Under the pieces are notes generated by a model that saw only the letters and a list, made by a program, of their open reading frames with translations, was not told the origin of the DNA and did not search any database. A DNA stretch of 42,983 bases from Burkholderiaceae bacterium. Its GTDB lineage: Bacteria; Pseudomonadota; Gammaproteobacteria; Burkholderiales; Burkholderiaceae_D. Made by a program: the position numbers and the translations under genes. Location: NCBI GenBank assembly GCA_018262475.1, contig JAGSYW010000002.1:1-42983 (forward strand), given 5' to 3'. Positions within the stretch are counted from its first letter, which is position 1. Each line of letters starts with the position of its first letter. Of this stretch, positions 24,858 to 35,498 are shown piece by piece.

Positions 24858-25061
24858 ATGGAAACAGGTACTGTTAAATGGTTCAACGACGCCAAAGGTT
24901 TTGGCTTTATCACCGCTGATGCAGGCGGCAAGGATTTGTTTGCGCACTTCTCCGAAATCCGCGCAGAAGGTTTCAAATCGCTGGCAGAAGGCCAGAAGGT
25001 GAGCTTCGTGTCTGGCATGGGTCAAAAAGGCCCGCAAGCAACGAACATCAAGCCGATCTAA
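24858..25061 (+). CDS. cspA: Cold-shock protein (CSD)
   Basis: 67-residue single-stranded RNA/DNA-binding OB fold. RNP1 is KGFGFI (14-19) and RNP2 is DLFAHF (about 27-32); [11 protein letters not shown] is the family signature. Acts as an RNA chaperone or antiterminator. Several Csp paralogues usually exist per genome, so the symbol is by family. Long leader upstream and a strong terminator 20 bp downstream make it a single-gene unit. Confidence 0.95.
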   Translation: METGTVKWFNDAKGFGFITADAGGKDLFAHFSEIRAEGFKSLAEGQKVSFVSGMGQKGPQATNIKPI

Positions 25062-25081
25062 TCAGATTCGCTGAATTGCAA

Positions 25082-25106
25082 AAAAGCCCCGCGATGCGGG
25101 GCTTTT
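25082..25106. terminator. Bidirectional terminator between cspA and hrcA
   Basis: AAAAGCCCCGC / GCGGGGCTTTT stem around GAT, with A- and T-runs on either side. It serves the cold-shock gene on the plus strand and hrcA on the minus strand, whose stop is 22 bp away. Confidence 0.93.
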
Positions 25107-25127
25107 GCATTGTGGCATGTACCGACA

Positions 25128-26180
25128 TTACTGATGGCTCAACGCGCTCGACAGCAGTTTGGCCGTGATGTCCACGATCGGAATCACGCGCTCGTATGCC
25201 ATCCGAGTCGGGCCGATCACGCCCAGCGTGCCGACAATGCGGTCATTGACCTTGTACGGCGCGGTGACCACGCTCATGTCTTCCATCGGCACCAGTTGCG
25301 ATTCGCCGCCGATGAAAATTTGCACGCCAGACGCCTTGCTGGATACGTCGAGCAGCTGCAGCAAGCCAGTCTTCTGTTCGAAAATGTCGAACATCTTGCG
25401 CAGCGAACCCATGTCCTGCGCCAGATCGGTCACGGACAGCAGGTTCTTTTCACCCGAAATCACGACTTCGTCGCCACTGTCGGCCACCGCTTCGCTGCCG
25501 GCCTCTATCGCTGCCTGCATCAGGCGCGTCATGTCGTCGCGCAACTCACGCAATTCGGTCTGCAGCTTTTGCCGCACCTGCTCGAAACCCTGGCCGCTGA
25601 AATTCGCATTGATGTAATTCGCCGCCTGCGTCAGTTGCGACGGCGTGTAATCGGTGTCGGTCAACAGCAGGCGGTTGTGCACATTGCCAGCCGGATCAAC
25701 CACCACCAGCAGGATGCGTTTCTCCGACAAGCGCAAAAATTCAATCTGCCGGAACAGCGATTCATGCCGCGGCGTCAGCACCACGCCAGCAAAGTGCGAC
25801 AGCGACGACAGCAGCCGCGCCGCGTTCTGGATGATGCGGCCCGGCTGTTCTGACGACTTCGGCTGCAAGGCCGACTCGACCCGATTGCGATCGATCTGCT
25901 GCACCGTCAACAATGTATCGACGAATATGCGGTAACCGCGCGGTGTCGGCACGCGGCCGGCGGAAGTATGCGGGCTGGCAATGAACCCCATTTCTTCCAG
26001 ATCGGACATGATGTTGCGGATCGTCGCTGGCGACAGATCCAGCCCGGAAATTTTCGACAGCGCGCGCGAGCCAACCGGCTGGCCTTCGGCGATATACCGC
26101 TCGACCAGCGTTTTAAGCAAAGTCTGCGCCCGTGGTTCGAGCTGCATCGGTTTTGTGTTCGTCTGCGTCATCTGTTGCAT
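25128..26180 (-). CDS. hrcA: Heat-inducible transcription repressor HrcA
   Basis: 350-residue repressor that binds CIRCE elements, usually at groESL, and needs GroEL for activity. The winged helix is [68 protein letters not shown] (about 20-90); the rest is the GAF-like sensing/dimer domain ending [24 protein letters not shown] keep ATG 26180; ATG 26171 or 26147 (MQLEPRAQ, the common start in relatives) are possible since none has a good ribosome site. No CIRCE is visible in this window, so its targets lie elsewhere. Confidence 0.94.
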   Translation of the reverse strand: MQQMTQTNTKPMQLEPRAQTLLKTLVERYIAEGQPVGSRALSKISGLDLSPATIRNIMSDLEEMGFIASPHTSAGRVPTPRGYRIFVDTLLTVQQIDRNRVESALQPKSSEQPGRIIQNAARLLSSLSHFAGVVLTPRHESLFRQIEFLRLSEKRILLVVVDPAGNVHNRLLLTDTDYTPSQLTQAANYINANFSGQGFEQVRQKLQTELRELRDDMTRLMQAAIEAGSEAVADSGDEVVISGEKNLLSVTDLAQDMGSLRKMFDIFEQKTGLLQLLDVSSKASGVQIFIGGESQLVPMEDMSVVTAPYKVNDRIVGTLGVIGPTRMAYERVIPIVDITAKLLSSALSHQ

Positions 26181-26233
26181 CCGGTCCCGTTCATCGCTGC
26201 AGTCTGACCGCCTGCAGCAGGTGCCGGAACATC

Positions 26234-26309
26234 AAAAATATACTCACCCGGGTATATAAAAACCACCTCGGAACATCAGGCCAAACCTATTGGTTTGACC
26301 GCATACCCT
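26234..26309 (-). repeat. Dispersed intergenic repeat, copy D (reverse orientation)
   Basis: 76 bp, read on the minus strand: AGGGTATGCGGTCAAA, central TTCCGAGGTGG, TATATACCC and AGTATATTTTT. It lies between the divergent starts of hrcA and nadK, in the only position where it could sit in two promoter regions at once. Confidence 0.68.
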
Positions 26310-26577
26310 TCAAAAAATCAGCAGATGGCCGCGCCACCGGCTGTCAGACAGGCACGACCATCCCGAAAATGTGACGCCAATCTTACCATTTTGCTGGCGC
26401 CTGCTTCAGCCGAACACACACTCCGGCCGGAAGACTTTTTTCAGCGTATTTTTTTGCTAGCCGCCATTTATGGTGTAATCTCTTTGAAGAAAATTCCGAA
26501 AAACTGCCGTACGCAGCGGTGTTGCAGGTTGTACCGAAGTTCCGTTACAGTTGTTTCATTTTCCCTCCAGTTTCGAC
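26310..26577 (+). other. Upstream region of nadK
   Basis: 268 bp without a gene. A possible promoter reads TTGCTA, 16 bp, TAATCT near 26454-26481. AT-rich just after a T-run. No ribosome site of note before the nadK ATG. Confidence 0.35.
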
Positions 26578-27480
26578 ATGCAAGTCAAAAGACTGACCTT
26601 CGCCCTCGTCGGCCGGCGATATACCAGCAGCGTAATGCAATCGCTGGCAAAAATTGCCGATTTCCTGCAAGGCACCGGCCATCATGTGGCGTACGAATCT
26701 GAAACGGCAGAAAATGCCGCGCCGCTGAGCCTGCCTGTGATGCCACTGGATGAAATCGGCAAGACTGCGGATGCAGCGATCGTCGTCGGCGGCGACGGTA
26801 CGATGCTCGGCATCGCACGCCAGCTCGCGCCCTACGGCGTGCCGCTGATCGGCATCAACCACGGCCGGCTCGGTTTCATGGCCGACATTCCGCTCGACCG
26901 GATGATTCCGGTTCTGTCCGACATCCTCGAAGGCAAGTTCCAGTCGGAAAAGCGCAGCCTGCTCGAAGGCACGATTTATCGCGACGATGAAAAAATCCAT
27001 CAGGCGATCGCATTCAACGACATCGTCGTGTCGCGTGGCGCCGGTGCCGGCATGATCGAGTTGTGCGTCACGGTCGACGGCCACTTCATGTACAGCCAGC
27101 GCTCCGACGGGCTGGTGATCGCCACACCGACCGGATCGACCGCGTATGCGCTGTCGGTCGGCGGGCCGCTGCTGCATCCGAACCTCGACGGCATCGTGCT
27201 GGCGGCAATCGCGCCGCACGCGCTATCGAACCGTCCGATCGTCGTGCCCGACAAGAGCGAAATCATGGTCGAAATCGTCGAAGCCCGCTTCCCGACCATC
27301 AACTTCGATTCGCAATCTTTCGCCAGTGTCAGCGATGGCGACCGCATCGTCATCCGCCGCTCGAAATACTCTGCCACCTTCCTGCATCCGCGCGGCTGGA
27401 GCTACTACGATACGCTGCGCGACAAGCTGCACTGGAACCAAGGCCGGAGCGCGCGCCAGCCAATCGACTGGGGTTACTGA
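26578..27480 (+). CDS. nadK: NAD kinase
   Basis: 300 residues; phosphorylates NAD to NADP with ATP or polyphosphate. The GGDGTM motif is at 71-76, GRLGFMAD near 97, the NE/D-like FNDIVVSRG near 145-153 and the SDGLVIATPTGSTAYALSVGGPLLHP block near 180. The frame opens at 26551, but ATG 26578 gives the family start (QVKRLTFALVGR). Immediately followed by recN, 25 bp away, a conserved pair in proteobacteria. Confidence 0.95.
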   Translation: MQVKRLTFALVGRRYTSSVMQSLAKIADFLQGTGHHVAYESETAENAAPLSLPVMPLDEIGKTADAAIVVGGDGTMLGIARQLAPYGVPLIGINHGRLGFMADIPLDRMIPVLSDILEGKFQSEKRSLLEGTIYRDDEKIHQAIAFNDIVVSRGAGAGMIELCVTVDGHFMYSQRSDGLVIATPTGSTAYALSVGGPLLHPNLDGIVLAAIAPHALSNRPIVVPDKSEIMVEIVEARFPTINFDSQSFASVSDGDRIVIRRSKYSATFLHPRGWSYYDTLRDKLHWNQGRSARQPIDWGY

Positions 27481-27505
27481 CCCGCCGTCACTTGGAAAAC
27501 CCGCC

Positions 27506-29158
27506 ATGCTGCACACGCTTTCAATCCGCGATTTTGTCATCGTCAATACGCTGGAACTGGATTTCAGCCACGGCTTTTCCGTGCTGACCGGCGAAACCGG
27601 CGCGGGCAAATCGATCCTGATTGACGCGTTGGCTCTCACGCTTGGCGGCCGCGGAGATCCAAGCGTCGTGCGCGAAGGCGCAGCACGCGCCGACATCAGC
27701 GCGGAATTCGCCCGCAACGATGTGATTGATGCGTGGCTGACCGAGAATGAATTTGCCGACGATGAAGGCAGCGTGCTTCTGCGCCGCGTAATCGACAACA
27801 CCGGCCGTTCGCGCGGCTTCATCAACGGCATAGCCGCTTCCGCCACGCAGTTGCGCGAACTGGGCGAGCTGATGGTCGATATCCACGGCCAGCATGCGCA
27901 CCAGTCGCTGCTGAAAACCGACAGCCAGCGTGCGCTGCTCGACCGTCACGCCGGACTGCAGACGCAGACAGCCGAAGTCGCCACAGCGTATCGTGCGTGG
28001 CAGCTGCTGGTCAGGCAGTGCAATGAATTCGAGGCGAATGCGAAAAACCATGCGGCGCAGCGCGAACATCTTGAATGGCAGGTCGGCGAACTCGAGCGGC
28101 TCGCACCGACGGCCGGCGAATGGGGCGACATCACGCAGGAGCACAGCCGCCTGTCGCACGCAGCCAGCCTGATGGCTGGCGCGCAGGACGCAATCACCAT
28201 CCTGGCCGACTCCGACCAGCCGCTGATTTCGCAGCTGTTTCTGCTGCACCAGAAACTGTCGCGCCTGTCCGATGTCGACGGCAATCTGAAGCCGGTGCTG
28301 GAATTTCTCGAATCAGCACGCATCCAGCTGCAGGAAGCGGCATACACGCTGAACAATTACCTCTCGAAAACAGAACTCGATCCGCAGCGGCTGCACGAGG
28401 TCGAAGCGCGGATGGATGCGCTGCATTCGGCCGCACGCAAATTCCGTGTTGCGCCGGAAGAGTTGCCAGACGAACTGGCACAGCTGTCCGGACAACTGGC
28501 TCAGCTGACCCAAACCGGCAACATTGAAGCATTGCGCGCGCAGGAACAGGCGGCCAGAAACGACTATGACCAACTGGCGCGGCAGTTGTCTGCCACACGC
28601 GCGGCCGCAGCGGCGGAACTTGGCGCGGCGGTCACAGCCGCAATGCAGGAACTGAGCATGGAAGGCGGCCGCTTCGCGGTCGAACTGCACCCGTGCGAAC
28701 CGGGCGCTCATGGTGTCGAACAGATCGAATTCACCGTCGCCGGTCATGCTGGCACTGCCCTTCGCCCGCTGACGAAAATCGCTTCCGGCGGCGAACTGGC
28801 GCGGATTGCGCTGGCAATTTCAGTCATCGCATCTCAGGCAACCGCAACCCCGACGCTGATTTTCGACGAAGTCGATGCTGGCATCGGCGGCGCTGTGGCT
28901 GAAGTCGTTGGCCGGTTGCTGCAACGGCTGGGAGCCGCGCGGCAAGTGCTGTGCGTCACGCATCTGCCGCAAGTCGCCAGCCAGGCGACACGCCATTTTC
29001 AGGTGGCAAAACAGCTCGATGATAACGGACAGCCGCTGTCACGCATTGGTCTGCTGGACAAGGCCGCGCGCATTGAGGAAATCGCTCGCATGCTGGGCGG
29101 AGTTGAAATCACTGCCACCACCAGGCAGCACGCCAAAGAGATGCTTTTTAACCAATAG
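27506..29158 (+). CDS. recN: DNA repair protein RecN
   Basis: 550-residue SMC-like ATPase that acts in double-strand-break repair. Walker A GETGAGKS (29-36), two long coiled-coil arms (about 150-350), signature IASGGELARIALA and Walker B LIFDEVDAGIGG, then the H-loop CVTHLPQVASQA. E. coli RecN is 553 residues. ATG 27506 matches the family start LHTLSIRDFVIV; the frame itself is open upstream over nadK. Often under LexA control, but I see no LexA box in the short gap to nadK. Confidence 0.95.
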   Translation: MLHTLSIRDFVIVNTLELDFSHGFSVLTGETGAGKSILIDALALTLGGRGDPSVVREGAARADISAEFARNDVIDAWLTENEFADDEGSVLLRRVIDNTGRSRGFINGIAASATQLRELGELMVDIHGQHAHQSLLKTDSQRALLDRHAGLQTQTAEVATAYRAWQLLVRQCNEFEANAKNHAAQREHLEWQVGELERLAPTAGEWGDITQEHSRLSHAASLMAGAQDAITILADSDQPLISQLFLLHQKLSRLSDVDGNLKPVLEFLESARIQLQEAAYTLNNYLSKTELDPQRLHEVEARMDALHSAARKFRVAPEELPDELAQLSGQLAQLTQTGNIEALRAQEQAARNDYDQLARQLSATRAAAAAELGAAVTAAMQELSMEGGRFAVELHPCEPGAHGVEQIEFTVAGHAGTALRPLTKIASGGELARIALAISVIASQATATPTLIFDEVDAGIGGAVAEVVGRLLQRLGAARQVLCVTHLPQVASQATRHFQVAKQLDDNGQPLSRIGLLDKAARIEEIARMLGGVEITATTRQHAKEMLFNQ

Positions 29159-29160
29159 CT

Positions 29161-29234
29161 GCAACACATGCCAAAATATCTGGTTCGACCAGACGTTCCG
29201 CAGGCTAAAAATCATGTTCTCTCTAGTATAATTT
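29161..29234 (+). repeat. Dispersed intergenic repeat, copy E (divergent)
   Basis: 74 bp that align without gaps to copy C: by eye about 42 of 74 positions match, including ATG-C-AAAA, GGTTCGACC, GTTCCG, TAAAAATCA and CTAGTATAATTT. The GGGGTAT left end is degenerate. It fills the gap between recN and hemH; its right end holds a TATAAT that could be the hemH -10. Confidence 0.5.
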
Positions 29235-29265
29235 CAGACGAACAGGCCGCATCAGGCCTCGATGA

Positions 29266-30369
29266 ATGCCGCTTGAAACTATGTCCTTCCTTCCGGAACC
29301 CCCAGCCAGCCCCGAAACTGATCCGAAAATTGCCGTTGTGTTGGTCAACCTTGGCACGCCAGACGCGCCAACGCCTGCCGCAGTACGACGTTATCTGAAG
29401 CAATTCCTGTCCGATCGGCGAGTGATCGAAGTGCCCCGATTTTTCTGGTGGTTCGCGCTCAATGGCATCATTTTGCCGTTTCGCGCCGGAAAATCGGCCC
29501 GGAAATATGCGTCAATCTGGACCAAGGGCGGCTCACCGCTATTGCTGCACACGCAAAAACAGGCGAAGCTGCTGCGCGGCTATCTCGGAGAACGCGGCCA
29601 TGACGTACAGGTCGTCCATGCGATGCGCTACGGCCAGCCTTCTCTGCCATCGGTGCTTGAACAATTGAAGCTGGATGGGTGCGATCGTATCCTGATTCTG
29701 CCAGCCTTTCCGCAATACTGCTCTGCCACCACTGCATCGATTTTTGATGCCGTGTTCGCGCATTGCTCGCGATTGCGCAACACGCCGGAACTGCGACTGG
29801 TGAAGCAATATCACGACCACGAATGTTACATCGGTGCATTGCGCGATGCTGTGTTTGCGCACTGGGATGCGAACGGCCGCCCAGATCGGCTGCTAATGAG
29901 CTTTCATGGCATGCCGCAAAAAACACGGACGCAGGGTGACCCGTATCACGACCAGTGCCAGACGACCGCCAAACTACTGGCGGAACAGCTTGGTCTGTCG
30001 GAGCATGAATGGATGATGTCATTCCAGTCGCGCTTCGGCCGGTCGCAGTGGCTGGAGCCGTACACATCCGCCGCGCTGGAAAGACTGGCGCGCGAAGGCT
30101 CAAGCCGTGTCGATGTCATCTGCCCTGGTTTTACCGCCGATTGCCTGGAAACGCTGGAAGAAATCGCCATCGAAGGGCGCCAAACCTTCCTGACAGCAGG
30201 TGGCAGGGAATTCCACTACATCCCGTGCTTGAACGACTCGAACACCTGGCTGCACGCATTGGCGCAGATTGCAGAGGAAAACCTGCTCGGCTGGCCCACG
30301 ATGGCAACCAAAACCTCCGAACCGAAAGGGGGATTGCTGCGCGCCAGCGCCGCACACGCAAGGGTTTAA
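29266..30369 (+). CDS. hemH: Ferrochelatase
   Basis: 367 residues; inserts Fe(II) into protoporphyrin IX at the inner face of the membrane, the last step of protoheme synthesis. Family blocks: VVLVNLGTPDAPTPAAVRRYLKQFLSDRRV, RYGQPSL, LPAFPQYCSATTAS, the catalytic His in LLMSFHGMPQKT, and the Glu in GFTADCLETLEEI. The end is a low-complexity tail past the normal C-terminus. ATG 29266 or 29281 could be the start; neither has a good ribosome site. Lies between recN and grpE as in other Burkholderiales. Confidence 0.95.
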   Translation: MPLETMSFLPEPPASPETDPKIAVVLVNLGTPDAPTPAAVRRYLKQFLSDRRVIEVPRFFWWFALNGIILPFRAGKSARKYASIWTKGGSPLLLHTQKQAKLLRGYLGERGHDVQVVHAMRYGQPSLPSVLEQLKLDGCDRILILPAFPQYCSATTASIFDAVFAHCSRLRNTPELRLVKQYHDHECYIGALRDAVFAHWDANGRPDRLLMSFHGMPQKTRTQGDPYHDQCQTTAKLLAEQLGLSEHEWMMSFQSRFGRSQWLEPYTSAALERLAREGSSRVDVICPGFTADCLETLEEIAIEGRQTFLTAGGREFHYIPCLNDSNTWLHALAQIAEENLLGWPTMATKTSEPKGGLLRASAAHARV

Positions 30370-30396
30370 CCCTGCGATGCTGCGGCCGCGAACACG

Positions 30397-30507
30397 CTAG
30401 AACAGGCTGACAAGCTGCACATGTCGCATTCCGGCGTAGCACAGCCACGCCGTTGCCAGCAAGGCATACATCGTTACAATGCCGGCGGAGATCAGTGGAT
30501 GTTTCAT
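30397..30507 (-). CDS. Unannotated 36-residue single-helix membrane peptide
   Basis: ATG at 30507 with GGAGGG five bases upstream, the strongest ribosome site in this gap, and TAG at 30397. The peptide begins MKHPLISAGIVTMYALL and continues ATAWLCYAGMRHV before QLVSLF: one hydrophobic helix (about residues 5-27) with one Cys. Antisense orientation to the neighbours and isolated from both. Not recognised. Resembles in size the many small inner-membrane peptides that tune larger membrane complexes (inference). Its coding nature rests on the ribosome site, clean helix and length, so moderate confidence. Confidence 0.5.
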   Translation of the reverse strand: MKHPLISAGIVTMYALLATAWLCYAGMRHVQLVSLF

Positions 30508-30652
30508 GATGCCCTCCTTATGCAGGATAAAAAACAGGCTGCTACCGGTATTTTCATGTTAATCCGCCAGCAAGAAAAATCCACCCCAAAAAATGTAATT
30601 ATTTGCAACGAAACCGGGCCAGATTCCCTGCAAGCAACAAGCAAAAAAAGCC

Positions 30653-30680
30653 CTTGAAATTGCAGGCACCACCCCCATAT
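30653..30680 (+). promoter_or_regulatory. Sigma-32 heat-shock promoter of grpE
   Basis: CTTGAAA (30653-30659), 13-bp spacer, CCCCATAT (30673-30680): an essentially perfect RpoH consensus. Transcription would start near 30688, about 40 nt before the grpE ATG. Confidence 0.9.
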
Positions 30681-30726
30681 GGCCAAAATTGATGACAACG
30701 CACTTCCGACAGTTGGAGATTGATTG

Positions 30727-31272
30727 ATGCAAGCTGAAGCAGAAAAACCGGCCGAACAGAACAACGAAACCGCACAACCGGCAACGCCGGAATTCACGCT
30801 GCCGCAGGATGGCGCGACGCTGGCCGAGCAATTGAGCCAGGCGGAAAAGAAAGCGGCTGAAATGGAAGATGCCTGGCTGCGCGCCCGAGCCGAAAGCGAG
30901 AACATCCGCCGCCGCGCGCAGGAAGATATTGCCAAGGCGCACAAATTCGCCATCGAAGGCTTTGCCGAGTCGATGGTTGCGGTCAAGGACAGCCTGGAAA
31001 TGGCGTTGAAAGTCGAATCTCCGTCGATTGAATCGCTGAAAGAAGGGGTCGAGATGACGCTGAAACAACTGTCGTCTGCATTCGAGAAGAACCGCCTGAC
31101 TGAAGTGTTGCCAGAAAAAGGCGAAAAGCTCGACCCGATGATGCATCAGGCTATTTCCGCCGTGCCCGCTGAGCAGGAAGCCAATACCGTGGTTGAAGTG
31201 CTGCAAAAGGGCTACATGATCGCGGACAGACTGCTGCGACCAGCCATCGTGACCGTAGCGGCAGCAAAATAA
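30727..31272 (+). CDS. grpE: GrpE nucleotide exchange factor
   Basis: 181 residues; releases ADP from DnaK. Acidic N-terminal region, a long coiled-coil ([63 protein letters not shown]) used for dimer formation and thermosensing, then the beta-wing with [43 protein letters not shown]-type signature. ATG 30727 with GGAGA 8 bases upstream; the in-frame TTG 3 bases before it is not preferred. First gene of the heat-shock cluster grpE-dnaK-dnaJ. Confidence 0.96.
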   Translation: MQAEAEKPAEQNNETAQPATPEFTLPQDGATLAEQLSQAEKKAAEMEDAWLRARAESENIRRRAQEDIAKAHKFAIEGFAESMVAVKDSLEMALKVESPSIESLKEGVEMTLKQLSSAFEKNRLTEVLPEKGEKLDPMMHQAISAVPAEQEANTVVEVLQKGYMIADRLLRPAIVTVAAAK

Positions 31273-31338
31273 ACTGAAGAAGCCTGAATACGCAGCGCAA
31301 CGATGTAATGCGCGCATGCAGCGGTTTGCAGTGCTTCC

Positions 31339-31368
31339 CTTGAAATAAACAAAACCAGCGCAATATAG
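31339..31368 (+). promoter_or_regulatory. Probable sigma-32 promoter of dnaK
   Basis: CTTGAAA (31339-31345), 15-bp spacer, CAATATAG (31361-31368). The -35 is perfect; the -10 departs from CCCCATNT. It would let dnaK be transcribed separately from grpE. Confidence 0.6.
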
Positions 31369-31425
31369 CCAACATCGCTCCGGTCCTGCCGGACAAACAA
31401 TATCAAGGCATCGAAAGGAAACAAC

Positions 31426-33366
<1,941 letters not shown>

Positions 33367-33409
33367 GCGAACGCAGCAAATCTGTCGCGCGGCACCTGCC
33401 GCGACGACC

Positions 33410-33454
33410 CGCCGGACGGCGTGATCGCGCTGCGATCGCTCCGTCCGGCGTTTT
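33410..33454 (+). terminator. Large hairpin between dnaK and dnaJ (attenuator)
   Basis: Outer stem CGCCGGACGG (33410-33419) with CCGTCCGGCG (33441-33450), an inner stem GATCGC / GCGATC, then TTTT. A weaker hairpin (GTCGC / GCGAC arms) precedes it. It is 24 bp before the dnaJ ATG and should end most dnaK transcripts or protect their 3' ends, giving less dnaJ than dnaK. Confidence 0.8.
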
Positions 33455-33478
33455 CGCATCAATAACCGGGTAACAAAA

Positions 33479-34618
33479 ATGGCAACAAAGCGCGATTATT
33501 ACGAAGTGCTTGGCATAGCGAAAGGCGCGACCGAGGACGAGATCAAGAAGGCTTATCGCAAAATGGCGATGAAGCACCATCCTGATCGCAACCCCGACAA
33601 CAAGAAGGCCGCCGAGGAAAAGTTCAAGGAAATCAACGAAGCAAATGATGTCCTGTCCGACTCGCAAAAGCGCGAAGCCTACGACCGTTACGGTCATGCA
33701 GGTGTCGATGGCGGCATGGGTGGCGGCGGTGCCGGCGGCTTCCACGCAGGCGGGTTTGCCGATGCCTTCGGCGACATCTTCGGCGACATCTTCGGCGGCG
33801 GCCGTGGCCGCAGCGGCGGGCCGCAAATGTACCGCGGCGCCGACCTGCGCTACAACTTGGAAATTTCGCTTGAACAGGCAGCAAACGGCTTCGACACAAC
33901 CATCCGCGTACCTTCGTGGGACAACTGCGATGCCTGTCACGGCAGCGGCGCCAAACCGGGCACGTCGCCAGTCACCTGTACTACCTGCAACGGCCATGGC
34001 CAGGTGCGGATGCAGCAAGGCTTTTTCAGCATCCAGCAAACCTGCCCAACCTGCCAGGGCAAAGGACAGATCATTACCGAACCTTGCCCGGCATGCAGCG
34101 GCGCAGGCAAGATCAAGCGCAACAAGACGCTGGAAGTAAAAATTCCGGCTGGCATCGATGACGGCATGCGCATCCGTTCATCTGGCAATGGTGAGCCGGG
34201 GCAAAATGGCGGCCCGCCAGGCGACCTGTACGTCGAGGTGCATATCAAGCCGCACCCGATTTTCCAGCGCGATGGCGACGATCTGCACTGCGAAATGCCG
34301 ATTTCGTTCGCGAAAGCCGCGCTGGGCGGGGATATCGAGGTGCCTACACTCGGCGGCAAGGTTGCGTTCACCGTGCCCGAAGGCACACAGACGGGCAAAG
34401 TTTTCCGCCTACGCGGCAAGGGAATCAAGGGCGTGCGCTCGAATCACTTGGGCGACCTGTTCTGCCATGTCTCTGTGGAAACCCCAATCAAGCTGACAGA
34501 CCGTCAGAAAGAATTACTGCAGGAGCTGGAAACACTGATGCAGGAAGGCGAAGGCCGACACAGCCCGAACAGCGGCAGCAAATCATGGAAAAGCCGCGTG
34601 AAGGAATTTTTCGAATAA
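33479..34618 (+). CDS. dnaJ: Co-chaperone DnaJ (Hsp40)
   Basis: 379 residues; stimulates DnaK ATPase and delivers substrates. J domain with HPD at 34-36 ([18 protein letters not shown]), Gly/Phe-rich region (about 74-120), zinc centre of four CxxCxGxG repeats ([32 protein letters not shown]), then the C-terminal substrate-binding domain with [14 protein letters not shown] and LRGKGI. Complete class A DnaJ. ATG 33479; GGTAAC-like weak ribosome site. No sigma-32 site of its own seen, so it depends on read-through past the hairpin. Confidence 0.97.
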   Translation: MATKRDYYEVLGIAKGATEDEIKKAYRKMAMKHHPDRNPDNKKAAEEKFKEINEANDVLSDSQKREAYDRYGHAGVDGGMGGGGAGGFHAGGFADAFGDIFGDIFGGGRGRSGGPQMYRGADLRYNLEISLEQAANGFDTTIRVPSWDNCDACHGSGAKPGTSPVTCTTCNGHGQVRMQQGFFSIQQTCPTCQGKGQIITEPCPACSGAGKIKRNKTLEVKIPAGIDDGMRIRSSGNGEPGQNGGPPGDLYVEVHIKPHPIFQRDGDDLHCEMPISFAKAALGGDIEVPTLGGKVAFTVPEGTQTGKVFRLRGKGIKGVRSNHLGDLFCHVSVETPIKLTDRQKELLQELETLMQEGEGRHSPNSGSKSWKSRVKEFFE

Positions 34619-34638
34619 CTGGTAACCAATCAAAACGT

Positions 34639-34671
34639 AAACCGCTGTCCGCAAGCACAGCGGTTTTTTTT
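34639..34671 (+). terminator. Rho-independent terminator of the dnaKJ cluster
   Basis: Stem AAACCGCTGT / ACAGCGGTTT around CCGCAAGC, ending in eight T residues, 21 bp after the dnaJ stop. Confidence 0.93.
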
Positions 34672-34779
34672 CGCAAAAAAAAACGGTTTTCCGATGGCGT
34701 AGAAAATGTCAGAATATTGAGTTGAGAAAAGCATCGCTTTGTTCACTACCCTAGGCATCTATTGCCAAACGAATACCAA

Positions 34780-35466
34780 ATGACAACCGATTTCGACCCC
34801 AACGACATCCATCTGGAACAACTGCTGCTACGCAACCGCGACTGGGCAGCCGAAATGGTGGCTCAGGATCCCGATTATTTCAAGCGGCTGGTCACGCAGC
34901 AATTGCCGAAGTACTTCTGGATCGGCTGCTCCGACAGCCGCGTGCCATCAACACAAATTACCAACCTGCTGCCGGGCGACATCTTCGTCCACCGCAATGT
35001 TGCAAACGTAGTATCGCACTCCGACCTGAGTTTCCTGTCCGTATTGCAATTCGCCGTCGACGTGCTGCGCGTGCGCCACATCATCGTTTCCGGCCACTAC
35101 AATTGCTCCGGTGTGCACGTTGCGCTGTTGAAGCAGCGCATCGGACTGGCCGACAACTGGCTGCGTCACATTCAGGATACGCACCAGAAGTACGAGCGCT
35201 ATCTTGGCGAAACACTAACACCACAGACTCGCTATGACCGGCTGTGTGAGATCAACGTCATCGAATCAGCGATCAATGTCTGCCGTTCAACCATCGTGCA
35301 GGATGCATGGCTGCGCGGCCAGGAACTGACCATTCATGGCTGGGCATATGGCGTGCATGACGGTTTGATCCGCGACCTCGGCATGACCATCAGTTCGAAC
35401 GAAGAAATTTCGACCAAACTCGAACAGAGTCTGGCGCGTTACCAGGAAGCGCGTGCGGAAGAATAA
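34780..35466 (+). CDS. can: Beta-class carbonic anhydrase
   Basis: 228-residue zinc enzyme that interconverts CO2 and bicarbonate. Zinc ligands Cys50 in GCSDSR (with Asp52/Arg54 dyad), His106 and Cys109 in SGHYNCSGV; FVHRNVANVV is also diagnostic. E. coli Can is 220 residues. I chose ATG 34780 (MTTDFDP); a TTG at 34762 is in frame. No strong ribosome site for either. Single-gene unit between the dnaJ terminator and a convergent GGDEF gene; a GC-rich stem (GCCGCC / GGCGGC, 35478-35493) lies in the gap but lacks a T-run. Confidence 0.94.
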   Translation: MTTDFDPNDIHLEQLLLRNRDWAAEMVAQDPDYFKRLVTQQLPKYFWIGCSDSRVPSTQITNLLPGDIFVHRNVANVVSHSDLSFLSVLQFAVDVLRVRHIIVSGHYNCSGVHVALLKQRIGLADNWLRHIQDTHQKYERYLGETLTPQTRYDRLCEINVIESAINVCRSTIVQDAWLRGQELTIHGWAYGVHDGLIRDLGMTISSNEEISTKLEQSLARYQEARAEE

Positions 35467-35498
35467 ACGCAACGGTCGCCGCCACCCGGCGGCCAAGC

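Noticed and set aside
30672-30716. Possible extra copy of the dispersed repeat upstream of grpE
   Set aside because: Only the first half resembles copy C (ATATG-C-AAAA, GATG, TTCCGACA) and it overlaps the sigma-32 -10 box; the right half does not align.
35478-35493. GC-rich stem between can and the GGDEF gene
   Set aside because: GCCGCC / GGCGGC pairs well but no T-run follows on either strand, so I do not call it a terminator.
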